DNA of 26,368 nucleotides. It comes from FEN-1219 sp035644475. Lineage in GTDB: Bacteria > Pseudomonadota > Gammaproteobacteria > Steroidobacterales > Rariloculaceae. Below the pieces are notes generated by a model that saw nothing but the letters and a program-made list of their open reading frames with translations, searched no databases and had not been told where the DNA came from. Position numbers and translations under genes: made by a program. Below are positions 1 through 8,133 of this stretch, one piece after another (positions within the stretch are counted from its first letter, which is position 1; every line of letters begins with the position of its first letter). The stretch covers positions 1 to 26,368 of the forward strand of contig DASQOL010000020.1 of assembly GCA_035644475.1 (NCBI GenBank), written 5' to 3'.

Positions 1-2
1 GT

Positions 3-1067
<1,065 letters not shown>

Positions 1068-1094
1068 CGCGCCGAAAGAACGAATCGCGCCGCC

Positions 1095-1114
1095 CCAATA
1101 CCCGCCAATACCCG
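1095..1114. repeat. Perfect 10-bp tandem duplication just before the FAH-family start codon
   Basis: The unit CCAATACCCG occurs twice head to tail (1095-1104 and 1105-1114), ending six bases before the ATG at 1120. No good Shine-Dalgarno sequence is seen in this spacer, so the duplication occupies the place where one would be expected. It is probably a small slippage event. Confidence 0.6.
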
Positions 1115-1119
1115 CCACG

Positions 1120-2121
1120 ATGAAGTTCGCCAGCTTGAGATACCGCGACCGCGACGTCGTCGCCGTGCAGGTCGGCGAGCGCGACCTCGTGGCCGTCGAG
1201 GACCTGCTGCCGGGGCGGGCCGCGGGCGCCGGCGCCGCGCTCGACATGCTCGACGTCATCCGCGGCGGCGAGGTGCTGCTGCGCGAGATCGCTGCGGCCG
1301 TCGCCACGGCGCGCGGGGATCCGACCGTTCCGCGCTTCGCGCCCGATGCGGTGGCGGCTTGGCATCCGCCGGTGCGCCGTCCGGGCAAGATCTGCGCGGT
1401 GGCGATGAACAACTCCGCGAGCAACGAGCGCAAGGTGAGCGCGCCCGATCATCCGGCGTTCTTCTTGAAGCCGTCGTCGTGCCTCGTGGGCCACAAGCAG
1501 CCGATCCGGATCAGGAAGTACTACGGCAGCGTGCACCCGGAGCCCGAGCTCGCGCTCGTGATCGGCCGCGCGACGCGCGACGTGGCGGCGCGCGACGCGC
1601 TCGACGCCGTGTTCGGCTACACGATCTTCGACGACATCACCGGCAACGGCATGCGTGCCGAGGACCGTTTTCACTACTACGCGCTCTATCCCAAGAAGGG
1701 CAACCCGAACGAGACCGAGCGCGTCGAGCAGCACCTGTCCTACGCCGGCCGCTACAAGGGCAGCGACACGTTCGGCGCGCTGGGGCCGTGGCTCGTGACC
1801 AGAGACGAGATCGCCAATCCCGACGATCTCGCGGTGCGCTGCAAGGTCGGCGGCGAGCTCGTGGCGGACGACAGCACGCGCTACTACAACTACAAGGCCG
1901 CGGAGGTCGTGAGCTTCATCAGCCAATTCCACACGCTCGAGCCCGGCGACGTGATCTCGCTCGGCACGGCCTTCAAGCCGGGCGCGACCCGCAAGTCGAT
2001 CCACACGGCGAACTTCCAGACCGTGGCCGGCCCGGTCGAGATCTCGATCGAGGGCCTCGGCGTGCAAGAGAATCCCGTGGTCGTCGAGGACCGGGAGATC
2101 GGCGCATGGCGGCTGCGATGA
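1120..2121 (+). CDS. Fumarylacetoacetate hydrolase (FAH) family protein
   Basis: A 333-residue member of the FAH superfamily: cytoplasmic, metal-dependent enzymes that cleave or hydrate oxo-diacids in aromatic and sugar-acid catabolism. The core runs from about residue 88 (KICAVAMN) to 312. It shows the acidic metal-ligand motif EPE (E141, E143), the FDDITGNGM segment (D171, D172), the LGPWLVT motif near 221 and the terminal GDVISLGT motif at 276-283. About 40 residues (178-218, rich in Tyr and charged residues) separate FDDITGNGM from TFGALGPW, longer than in typical small FAH proteins, which suggests a distinct subfamily. It is followed without gap by the SnoaL-like gene (ATGA overlap). Operon context with the upstream dehydrogenase suggests an oxo-acid catabolic route; the substrate cannot be told. 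Confidence 0.88.
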   Translation: MKFASLRYRDRDVVAVQVGERDLVAVEDLLPGRAAGAGAALDMLDVIRGGEVLLREIAAAVATARGDPTVPRFAPDAVAAWHPPVRRPGKICAVAMNNSASNERKVSAPDHPAFFLKPSSCLVGHKQPIRIRKYYGSVHPEPELALVIGRATRDVAARDALDAVFGYTIFDDITGNGMRAEDRFHYYALYPKKGNPNETERVEQHLSYAGRYKGSDTFGALGPWLVTRDEIANPDDLAVRCKVGGELVADDSTRYYNYKAAEVVSFISQFHTLEPGDVISLGTAFKPGATRKSIHTANFQTVAGPVEISIEGLGVQENPVVVEDREIGAWRLR

Positions 2122-2573
2122 CCGAGCTCGAGCGGCTCGCGATCCGAGTCGCGCTCGAGGACTTGAACACCGCGTTCTGCTATCACCTGGACCACGACGA
2201 GGTCGAACCCTTGCTCGAGCTCTTCACCGACGACGTGTTCTACACGCACGGCCCGCGGCGCTCGAACGGCAAAGCGGAGCTCGAACAGGTGTTTCGCAGC
2301 CGCACGGCAGCGAGCCCACGCACGGCCCGGCACCTCTATTCCGGGCTCAAAGTCGAGATCGAGAGCGCCACACACGCGCGCGGCACTTGCGTCTGCATGA
2401 CGTTCGCCCAGAACGGCGTGCCGCCGCTCGCGCCCGCGATCCCGACGCTCGTCGCGGACTTCGTCGACGTCTACGAGCGCGGCGCCGACGGGAAGTGGCG
2501 GATCCGCGAGCGGCACATCCACCGGATCTTCGTCGACCCCGCGAACACAGGCCCCGTCGGTCACAAGAAATGA
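2118..2573 (+). CDS. SnoaL-like / NTF2-like domain protein
   Basis: A protein of about 151 residues with the NTF2-like cone fold pattern of the SnoaL_4 type. An N-terminal helix (LNTAFCYHLDHDEVEPLLELF) leads into TDDVFYTHGP, then strands around HLYSGLKVEI and a C-terminal DGKWRIRERHIHRIF strand pair. Such proteins are small cyclases, isomerases, dehydratases or ring-hydroxylating-dioxygenase beta-like subunits acting in the cytoplasm. The ATG at 2118 overlaps the FAH stop as ATGA, the mark of translational coupling; an in-frame ATG at 2106 would add four residues (MAAA). The context suggests a helper enzyme of the same pathway. The actual reaction is unknown. Confidence 0.8.
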   Translation: MTELERLAIRVALEDLNTAFCYHLDHDEVEPLLELFTDDVFYTHGPRRSNGKAELEQVFRSRTAASPRTARHLYSGLKVEIESATHARGTCVCMTFAQNGVPPLAPAIPTLVADFVDVYERGADGKWRIRERHIHRIFVDPANTGPVGHKK

Positions 2574-2596
2574 ACGGCGAGCGGGTCTCACCCTAA

Positions 2597-2920
2597 CTAG
2601 GCGAGGACCGGGCGGAGGACGTAGTGGAAGCCGATGATCGCGAGCATCAGCAGGATCGTGCCGACGCTCGCGGCGAGCGGCGTGTAGCCGAGCAGCTTGA
2701 TGCTGGCGACGCCGCGCCCGTGCGCGGTGCGCGCGACGAAGGCGGCGGCGATCGCGAGGACGAGCGCCACACCCTGCCACGTCAGGAACGCGGCGATGCG
2801 GTTCAACCCGCGTGCAAGACCTGCGCCGGTCGGTGCCGTGAGGTGCAGCACCGGAAACGACGCGACGAACAGCGCCAACCACACCACGCCGATGCCGAGA
2901 ACGATTTGGCGCCAATGCAC
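2597..2920 (-). CDS. Small inner-membrane protein of unknown function
   Basis: A 107-residue hydrophobic protein with three likely membrane helices: about residues 5-27 (IVLGIGVVWLALFVASFPVL), 45-65 (FLTWQGVALVLAIAAAFVA) and 81-105 (PLAASVGTILLMLAIIGFHYVL). The short loop around residues 66-78 is polar and contains TAHGRG. It is convergent with the SnoaL-like gene (23 bp between stops) and divergent from the pirin gene. No family was recognised. Length, hydrophobicity pattern and a clean open frame support a real gene, but nothing in the sequence indicates a function. Confidence 0.65.
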   Translation of the reverse strand: MHWRQIVLGIGVVWLALFVASFPVLHLTAPTGAGLARGLNRIAAFLTWQGVALVLAIAAAFVARTAHGRGVASIKLLGYTPLAASVGTILLMLAIIGFHYVLRPVLA

Positions 2921-3074
2921 GTGCCATCCTTAAACGTTGCGCGACGCCACCATCCTGCCACGCGCCGAAACCGAACGCATACGCGTCGGGCGACAGCCCC
3001 GGTCGTAGCTCGACCGCGGGCATTCTGCGCGAGGACGTGCGACATTATGGTCGACTCTGCGTACGGAAGCGGCG

Positions 3075-3974
3075 ATGAGCGTGCAACAGAGCTACGAGCC
3101 CGAATGCGCCCGGACGGACGGCCCGATCGAGCTCTCGATCGAGGCGCGAATCCGCAGTCTCGGCGACTTCGACGTGCGTCGCGTGTTGCCCGCCGCGCAG
3201 AGACGGATGGTCGGACCGTTCGTGTTTTTCGATCACATGGGGCCTGCCGACTTTCCCCCGGGCCGCGGAATTGCCGTGCGGCCCCATCCGCACATCGGCC
3301 TCGCGACGATCACGTACCTGTTCGAAGGCGAGATCATGCATCGCGACAACCTCGGCTTCGTACAGAAGATCGAGGCCGGCGCGGTGAACTTGATGACGGC
3401 CGGACGCGGCATCGTGCACTCGGAGCGCGCCACGGGTCTGTCGGCCCACACCCGCCTCCACGGCATCCAATCGTGGGTCGCGCTGCCGCTCGAGGTCGAG
3501 GAAGCCGAGCCGAGCTTCATCCATTATCCCGCCGCGACGCTGCCGGAAATCGACGTCGACGGCTGCACCGCGCGCGTGATCGTAGGCGGTGCGTTCGGGC
3601 GGACCTCGCCGGTCGTCGCTCACTCGCCGACGCTGTACCTCGAGGTGCGGATGCCCGCCGGCGCGAGCTTCACGCTGCCGGCCGCCGCGGAGCGCGCGGC
3701 GTACGTGGCGTCGGGCTCGGTGCTGCTCGAAGGACGCGCGCTCACCGACGGAACCATGGCCGTCGCCCGCTTAGGCGCGACCGTCACCCTCGAGTCCACG
3801 GCCGACGCCCGTGTGCTCGTGATCGGCGGCGAGCCGCTCGGCCCCCGCCACGTCTGGTGGAACTTCGTGTCGAGCTCGAAGGAGCGTATCGAGCGCGCGA
3901 AGCAGGACTGGCGCGAGGGCCGGTTCGGCAAGGTGCCCGGCGACGACGAGTTCATCCCTCTCCCCGATCGCTAA
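3075..3974 (+). CDS. Pirin family protein (bicupin)
   Basis: A 299-residue protein with the pirin bicupin fold. The N-terminal cupin has the signature RPHPHIGLATITYLFEGEI (residues 69-87), and the expected metal ligands are visible as H71, H73, H115 and E117 (VHSER). The C-terminal cupin region (about 175-290) includes the GEPLGPRHVWWNF segment typical of the family. Bacterial pirins are iron-binding cytoplasmic proteins; some act as quercetinases or redox sensors. Start is ATG 3075 with GGAAG a few bases upstream. It has its own 154-bp divergent intergenic region and is followed by the GbsR-type regulator 78 bp downstream. Family assignment is firm; the role here is unknown. Confidence 0.93.
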   Translation: MSVQQSYEPECARTDGPIELSIEARIRSLGDFDVRRVLPAAQRRMVGPFVFFDHMGPADFPPGRGIAVRPHPHIGLATITYLFEGEIMHRDNLGFVQKIEAGAVNLMTAGRGIVHSERATGLSAHTRLHGIQSWVALPLEVEEAEPSFIHYPAATLPEIDVDGCTARVIVGGAFGRTSPVVAHSPTLYLEVRMPAGASFTLPAAAERAAYVASGSVLLEGRALTDGTMAVARLGATVTLESTADARVLVIGGEPLGPRHVWWNFVSSSKERIERAKQDWREGRFGKVPGDDEFIPLPDR

Positions 3975-4013
3975 CGAGCAGCCTTGACGCAGCCGCCCGC
4001 CGGTTGTATCTTA

Positions 4014-4035
4014 AATTTCAGTAACAACAGAAATT
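4014..4035. promoter_or_regulatory. Candidate operator upstream of the GbsR-type regulator gene
   Basis: An inverted repeat AATTTC-N10-GAAATT (arms 4014-4019 and 4030-4035) ends 17 bp before the regulator start codon. Read on the minus strand it matches the element at 4631-4652 at 18 of 22 positions. An AT-rich palindrome in a GC-rich region directly before a MarR-type gene suggests autoregulation. Confidence 0.6.
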
Positions 4036-4052
4036 CCTGACGGAGCGCGCCG

Positions 4053-4613
4053 ATGAAGTTGACGCCGGTGATGGAACGCTACGTGCTGCACTGGGGCGAG
4101 ATGGGCACGCGCTGGGGCGTCAACCGCACGGTCTCGCAGATTCACGCGCTGCTGTACCTCGCGGGGCGGCCGTTGCCTGCGGACGAGATCGCAGACACCT
4201 TGACCGTCGCCCGCTCGAACGTCAGCACCAGCCTGAAGGAGCTCCAATCCTGGGGGCTCGTGTCGATCGCCCACGTCATGGGCGATCGGCGCGATCACTT
4301 CGTGATCAGGGGCGACACCTGGACGATGCTCACCACGATCATGGAGGAGCGCAAGCGCCGCGAGATCGAGCCGACACTGTCGTTGCTGCGTCAGTGCGTG
4401 CTCGAGCTCGAGACCGACCGTGAGACGCCGAACGAGGCCAAGGCACGGATCGGCGAGATGCTGAGCTTCATGTCGACGCTCACGGAATGGTTCGACCAAG
4501 TCAAGGCGCTGCCGAAGCCCACGCTCGTGGCGCTAATGAAGATGGGCGGCAAAATCGCGCAGATCATGCCGAAGAGCGTGGTGCGGAGGCTGCGGTCGAC
4601 CGGATCGAGCTGA
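4053..4613 (+). CDS. GbsR/MarR family transcriptional regulator
   Basis: A 186-residue regulator of the GbsR branch of the MarR superfamily. The N-terminus YVLHWGEMGTRWGVNRTVSQIHALLYL is the family signature. A winged helix-turn-helix follows (about 25-95), with ADEIADTLTVARSNVSTSLKELQSWGLV as helix-turn-helix and the wing around MGDRRDHFVI. The remaining C-terminal helices probably dimerise the protein. A Shine-Dalgarno GGAG (4042-4045) lies 7 bp before ATG 4053. GbsR in Bacillus represses choline/betaine genes, but related regulators elsewhere have other targets. The same palindrome precedes this gene and the DUF4166 gene immediately downstream, so self-regulation plus control of that pair is the likely job. 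Confidence 0.9.
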   Translation: MKLTPVMERYVLHWGEMGTRWGVNRTVSQIHALLYLAGRPLPADEIADTLTVARSNVSTSLKELQSWGLVSIAHVMGDRRDHFVIRGDTWTMLTTIMEERKRREIEPTLSLLRQCVLELETDRETPNEAKARIGEMLSFMSTLTEWFDQVKALPKPTLVALMKMGGKIAQIMPKSVVRRLRSTGSS

Positions 4614-4630
4614 GCAAAAATTTGCCCGTC

Positions 4631-4652
4631 AATTTCTGTCAGTACTGAAGTT
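4631..4652. promoter_or_regulatory. Second copy of the candidate GbsR-type operator, upstream of the DUF4166 gene
   Basis: AATTTC-N10-GAAGTT has the same 6-10-6 architecture as 4014-4035, with one arm mismatch, and ends 13 bp before ATG 4666. The two sites align in opposite orientation and share the half-sequences AATTTCTGT and TACTGAA. Confidence 0.6.
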
Positions 4653-4665
4653 ACGGAATTCACGA

Positions 4666-5373
4666 ATGAGCAGCATCGCGGCACGACACGCAGGACCGGG
4701 GGCACTTGCGCCGCCGCGCGCGACGCCGCTCCACTACCCTACCCTCGTCGGCGGCGCCGAGTGGCGGGCACTCCCGGCCGCCACTCGCGCGCGGCTCGAA
4801 GCGCCGCACGCCTGTTTCGTCGGCGCGATGACGCTGCGCGCGAGCGCGTGCGGTCGCTGGATCGCGCGGCTCTGCCGCGTCGTGGGCTCGCCGCTGCCGC
4901 CGAGCTGCGCCACGCCGGTCGTCGCGACCGTCGAGGTCGCGCACGACGCCGCCACGGGCGGCCATCGCTGGACGCGCAGCTACGCGCTGCCGACGCGTAC
5001 GTTTACGGTGGAGTCCGTGAAAACCGTCGGCCCGTCGGGACGCGTCGTCGAGCGCCTCGCCGCGGGCCTGCGAATGGAGCTCGACATTTACGCGCGCGAC
5101 GGCGAGCTGCACTTCGTGAGCAGCGGCTATTTCTTCGAGTTATCGCTGCGCTGGCTGCGCGAGTTAGGGCCGCGCTGGCTTGCCGAGCTGCTGCTCCGGT
5201 CCGGTCGAGACACGTGGCGCTTGAGGTTGCCGGCGTGGTGGCCGCCGGGTTGCACGCACGTCGTGCACCGCGACCTCGGTGACGGCCGGTTCCGTTTCAC
5301 GATGACGATCCGGCACGCGTGGCTCGGCGAGCTGTTTCACCACGACGGGGTGTTTCGGATGGCAGGAGAATGA
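4666..5373 (+). CDS. DUF4166 domain-containing protein
   Basis: A 235-residue protein whose C-terminal half follows the DUF4166 pattern: LRMELDIYARDGELHFVSSGYFF, then LPAWWPPGCTHVVHRDLGDGRFRFTMTIRHAWLGELFHHDGVFR. The N-terminal part (WRALPAATRARLE...FVGAMTL) also fits. The biochemical function of DUF4166 is unknown to me. It is preceded by a palindrome shared with the GbsR-type regulator gene and overlaps the next gene around its own stop codon (5371-5373). DUF4166 joined to a TIGR01777 epimerase and a MarR-like regulator looks like a functional set, possibly acting on a membrane or lipid substrate because the partner is membrane-anchored. That last point is inference. Confidence 0.75.
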   Translation: MSSIAARHAGPGALAPPRATPLHYPTLVGGAEWRALPAATRARLEAPHACFVGAMTLRASACGRWIARLCRVVGSPLPPSCATPVVATVEVAHDAATGGHRWTRSYALPTRTFTVESVKTVGPSGRVVERLAAGLRMELDIYARDGELHFVSSGYFFELSLRWLRELGPRWLAELLLRSGRDTWRLRLPAWWPPGCTHVVHRDLGDGRFRFTMTIRHAWLGELFHHDGVFRMAGE

Positions 5374-5375
5374 TC

Positions 5376-6941
5376 ATGGAAGTCGCGCTCGCATTGCTCA
5401 CGATCCAGATCGCGCTCGGCGCGTTCGACAATCTCTGGCACCACGAGATCACGGAGGCGCTGCCCGCGAAGCGCTCGGCGCGCGTGGAGCTCGCGCTCCA
5501 CGCGGCACGCGAGCTCTGCTACGCGATCACGTTCGGCGCGCTCGCTTGGTGGGCTTGGCACGGCGCGTGGGTGGCGCTGCTCGTGGCGGTGTTCGTGGTC
5601 GAGATCGGCGCGACGCTCGCCGACTTCCTCGTCGAGGACGCGACCCGCAGGCTGCCGAAGCTCGAGCGCGCGCTGCACACCGTGCTCGCGATCAATTTCG
5701 GCGCGATGCTCGCCGCGTTCGCGCCCACGCTCGCGGAGTGGGCGCGGGAGCCTACGGCCGTAGTGCGCGTCGACCATGGCGCGTGGTCGTGGCTCCTGAC
5801 CGCGTGCGGCGCGGCGGTGCTCGCTTGGAGCGCGCGCAACGCGCTCGCGGCCGCGAGACACTTCCGCGTACCGGCTTGGCAGCGGCGCAAGCTCGCGCCG
5901 CGGCGGAACCCGCGGCCGAAGCGCGTGCTGATCACCGGCGCCACCGGCTTCATCGGGCGGCGGCTCGCGTACCGGCTCATCGAGCGCGGCGATCGCGTGC
6001 TCGTGCTCGCGCGCAATCCGGACAAGGCGGCCGACTTGTTCGGCCCGCACGCCGACGTCGTGAACGACCTCGCGTCGATCCGAGCGGGCACTCGCATCGA
6101 CGCGATCGTCAATCTCGCGGGTGCGCCGATCGGCGGCGGCTTGTGGACGCGCAGCCGCAAGGCGCTGCTGATCGGCAGCCGCCTCGACGTCACGAGCAAG
6201 TTGCTCGCGCTCGTCGCGCGGCTCGCCGCGAGGCCAACCACGTGGATCAACGCGTCGGCGATCGGTTATTACGGTACCGGCGGCGTAGCAAAGGATGGCG
6301 TACACGCCGGCGACGCGGGGCTGCACGAGAAGAGCCCGCCGCAACCGATTTTCGCATCGGAGCTCTGCCGGCGCTGGGAGCAGGCGGCGACGCGCGCCGG
6401 CGACTTGGGCGTGAAGGTGGCGCTGCTGCGTATCGGTCTCGTGCTCGGCGCGGACGGCGGCGCGTTGCCGGCGCTCGCACTGCCCGTACGCCTCCGCTGC
6501 GGCGCGATCCTGGGGACCGGCAAGCAATGGGTGTCGTGGATCGCAATCGAAGACCTGCTCGAGCTCGTACTGTTCGTGCTCGATCAGGAGACCCTTGCAG
6601 GGCCGGTGAACGCGACCGCCCCCGAACCGGTGACGCACGGGGAGCTGATGCGCGCGATCGCAGCGGCGCTCGGCCGTTCGCTGCTGCCGTTCGCCATTCC
6701 CGCGCGGCTGCTACGGCTCGCGCTCGGCGAGCTCGCGCAACTGTTCGTCGACGGTCAGCGCGTGCTGCCGGCGCGCGCTGTCGCGCTCGGTTTCAGGTTT
6801 CAGTATCCGACGGTCGCGACCGCGCTCGCCGCGACCTGGACCCCTGCGTTGACGCCTGTGGGGTTGACGCCCGGGGCCGGCGAGCGCGGCGAGGAAGCCG
6901 AGCTGCCGCCCCCGGGCACGGCGGGAAGCGCCACTGTATAG
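5376..6941 (+). CDS. Membrane-anchored TIGR01777-type epimerase (NAD-dependent epimerase/dehydratase superfamily)
   Basis: About 521 residues in two parts. Residues 1-170 hold four predicted membrane helices (DoxX-like layout). From about 185 to 485 there is a TIGR01777/YfcH-type extended short-chain dehydrogenase. Visible motifs are VLITGATGFIGRRLAYRL (NAD-binding GxxGxxG), NLAGAPIGGG, WTRSRK, INASAIGYYG (Tyr of the active site), RIGLVLGADGGAL, WVSWIAIEDL and GQRVLPARAVALGFRF. ATG 5376 is preferred because AGGAG (5364-5368) sits 7 bp upstream; ATG 5370 would overlap the DUF4166 stop. The last 35 residues, after TALAAT, are Pro/Gly-rich, unlike the family end, and overlap the convergent gene by 142 bp. 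The substrate is unknown. Confidence 0.85.
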   Translation: MEVALALLTIQIALGAFDNLWHHEITEALPAKRSARVELALHAARELCYAITFGALAWWAWHGAWVALLVAVFVVEIGATLADFLVEDATRRLPKLERALHTVLAINFGAMLAAFAPTLAEWAREPTAVVRVDHGAWSWLLTACGAAVLAWSARNALAAARHFRVPAWQRRKLAPRRNPRPKRVLITGATGFIGRRLAYRLIERGDRVLVLARNPDKAADLFGPHADVVNDLASIRAGTRIDAIVNLAGAPIGGGLWTRSRKALLIGSRLDVTSKLLALVARLAARPTTWINASAIGYYGTGGVAKDGVHAGDAGLHEKSPPQPIFASELCRRWEQAATRAGDLGVKVALLRIGLVLGADGGALPALALPVRLRCGAILGTGKQWVSWIAIEDLLELVLFVLDQETLAGPVNATAPEPVTHGELMRAIAAALGRSLLPFAIPARLLRLALGELAQLFVDGQRVLPARAVALGFRFQYPTVATALAATWTPALTPVGLTPGAGERGEEAELPPPGTAGSATV

Positions 6942-7420
6942 CCGCGGCCCTCGAGGCAGGCCGTGAGTGCGCGCAGATAGTCGCTCGGACCTGGCTCCTC
7001 GGCCGGCTCGCGGTCGCCCGCCGTCGCGGCGCCGATCGCGGCACCGACGGCCGCACCGGCGAGCACGCCGTTGGCCGGGTTCTTGTCCTGAGCACCGCGG
7101 ATCAGCCCGCCGAGGGCTCCGCCGAGCGCGGCGCCCGTGATCGCGCGTTCGGCGCGCTCGGCGCGTTTGGCTCGGTCCGCATGCTTCTCGGCCTCCTGAG
7201 CGGCCGGCGCAACGAGCGGCGCCGTGCCGGTCTGCTCGACGGCCCAGTTGTGGCACTCGTAGCGGTCGCGGCGCAACTGGTCCGCCGACTGGCCGCGGAT
7301 CGGCGTCACCTGCAGGGCCCCGAGATCCTCGGCGGCGCCGGCCGACGCGGCCCCGAAAGCGAGCGCCGCGGCGGCGAGCAGCGCGCTCGCCGCCGCGGCG
7401 AATCGGCTACTTGACGACAT
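6800..7420 (-). CDS. Exported glycine-zipper (YMGG-like) protein
   Basis: A 206-residue protein with a signal peptide (residues 1-29, ending ASAGAA). A DRYECHNWAVEQTG motif (about 72-85) is followed by a charged helix and a glycine zipper (ITGAALGGALGGLIRGA ... GVLAGAAVGAAIGAATAG), then a YLRALTACLEGRGYTV motif. It belongs with small envelope proteins of the YMGG type, probably periplasmic or outer-membrane associated. Its start overlaps the end of the upstream gene by 14 bp, so the two are co-translated. Both the DRYxCHxWA and the ACxEGRxY motifs recur in that neighbour. About 43 further residues of low complexity (ALPAVPGGG... to TVGY) follow the last motif and overlap the epimerase gene antiparallel. 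Confidence 0.8.
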   Translation of the reverse strand: MSSSSRFAAAASALLAAAALAFGAASAGAAEDLGALQVTPIRGQSADQLRRDRYECHNWAVEQTGTAPLVAPAAQEAEKHADRAKRAERAERAITGAALGGALGGLIRGAQDKNPANGVLAGAAVGAAIGAATAGDREPAEEPGPSDYLRALTACLEGRGYTVALPAVPGGGSSASSPRSPAPGVNPTGVNAGVQVAASAVATVGY

Positions 7421-7871
7421 AGTTGCGGCCTTCCATGCAAGCCGTGAACGCGCGCGTGTAGTTGCCGGCGTCCTCGCGCTTGCCGGTGCCGAGCGTGGGG
7501 TCGTAGCCGCTCTGGCCGGACGCCCAGACGTGGCACTGATACCGGTCCTCGGCCATCCGCGACTCGCTCTGCCCGGCGGACGGATAAACGTACATCTTCA
7601 GGGCACCCTGCTCGCCGCCCGACTTCGCCTCGGTGCGATCCGAGTGCGGCGTGACGCCGACGCCCACCCCGATCGTCGGGTAGCCGTACCACGGCCCGTA
7701 CCCGTAGGGTCGGTAGAAGCCGCCGTAGGGATACCACGGAGAGCCATAACCCGGATAACCGTAACCGAAGCCGAAACTCACGACCGTATGCGAATGGCCG
7801 TGGTGATCCGCGTATGCGGGCAAACTGACCAGTCCCACGATCGCCGCCATTGCCAAGATAAAGGTACGCAT
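7407..7871 (-). CDS. Secreted Gly/Tyr/Pro-rich protein, paralogue of the adjacent glycine-zipper protein
   Basis: A 154-residue exported protein. The signal peptide MRTFILAMAAIVGLVSLPAYA is followed by a His-containing linker and a Gly/Tyr/Pro-rich stretch (about 34-72, repeated YGYPGYG-like units). The C-terminal half carries DRYQCHVWASGQSGYDP and YTRAFTACMEGRNYVVK, the same two motifs seen in the gene downstream, and the protein ends directly after the second motif. ATG 7871 was chosen because CGGAG lies 8 bp upstream and it starts a clean signal peptide; a longer frame up to 7940 would hide it. No enzymatic function is evident; an envelope role is inferred. Confidence 0.8.
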   Translation of the reverse strand: MRTFILAMAAIVGLVSLPAYADHHGHSHTVVSFGFGYGYPGYGSPWYPYGGFYRPYGYGPWYGYPTIGVGVGVTPHSDRTEAKSGGEQGALKMYVYPSAGQSESRMAEDRYQCHVWASGQSGYDPTLGTGKREDAGNYTRAFTACMEGRNYVVK

Positions 7872-8133
7872 CGCCGTAACTCCGAAAAAATCGACACTCA
7901 CCCAGGTACGTCTAACGCGCGACGGCTGCATTCCGTGCACAGCTCGCCGTAGGAGTATCGTAAGGGGCGTTCCCTGAACCTAGCCTGAAACACGGCGGTC
8001 GGTGGGCGCCCTGGGGCCGCTTGACCACCTCAAGAACGCGATGGAGAATGCGCCGCCCCAACGGGCCTGCTGCTTCGGTGTCTCCGACGAAAAAAGTGCC
8101 TCACGTAGGCCGATAACTACACGGGAGCCGTCC

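Noticed and set aside
2336..2361. Another GGAATA on the minus strand (within the SnoaL-like gene)
   Set aside because: It lies inside a coding region, and the position where CGTT should stand reads CGTG; no gene starts downstream of it.
5546..7414. 622-residue plus-strand open frame over the epimerase and glycine-zipper genes
   Set aside because: It is almost entirely Arg/Ala/Gly, typical of an off-frame reading of GC-rich coding DNA, and it covers two genes with recognised domains.
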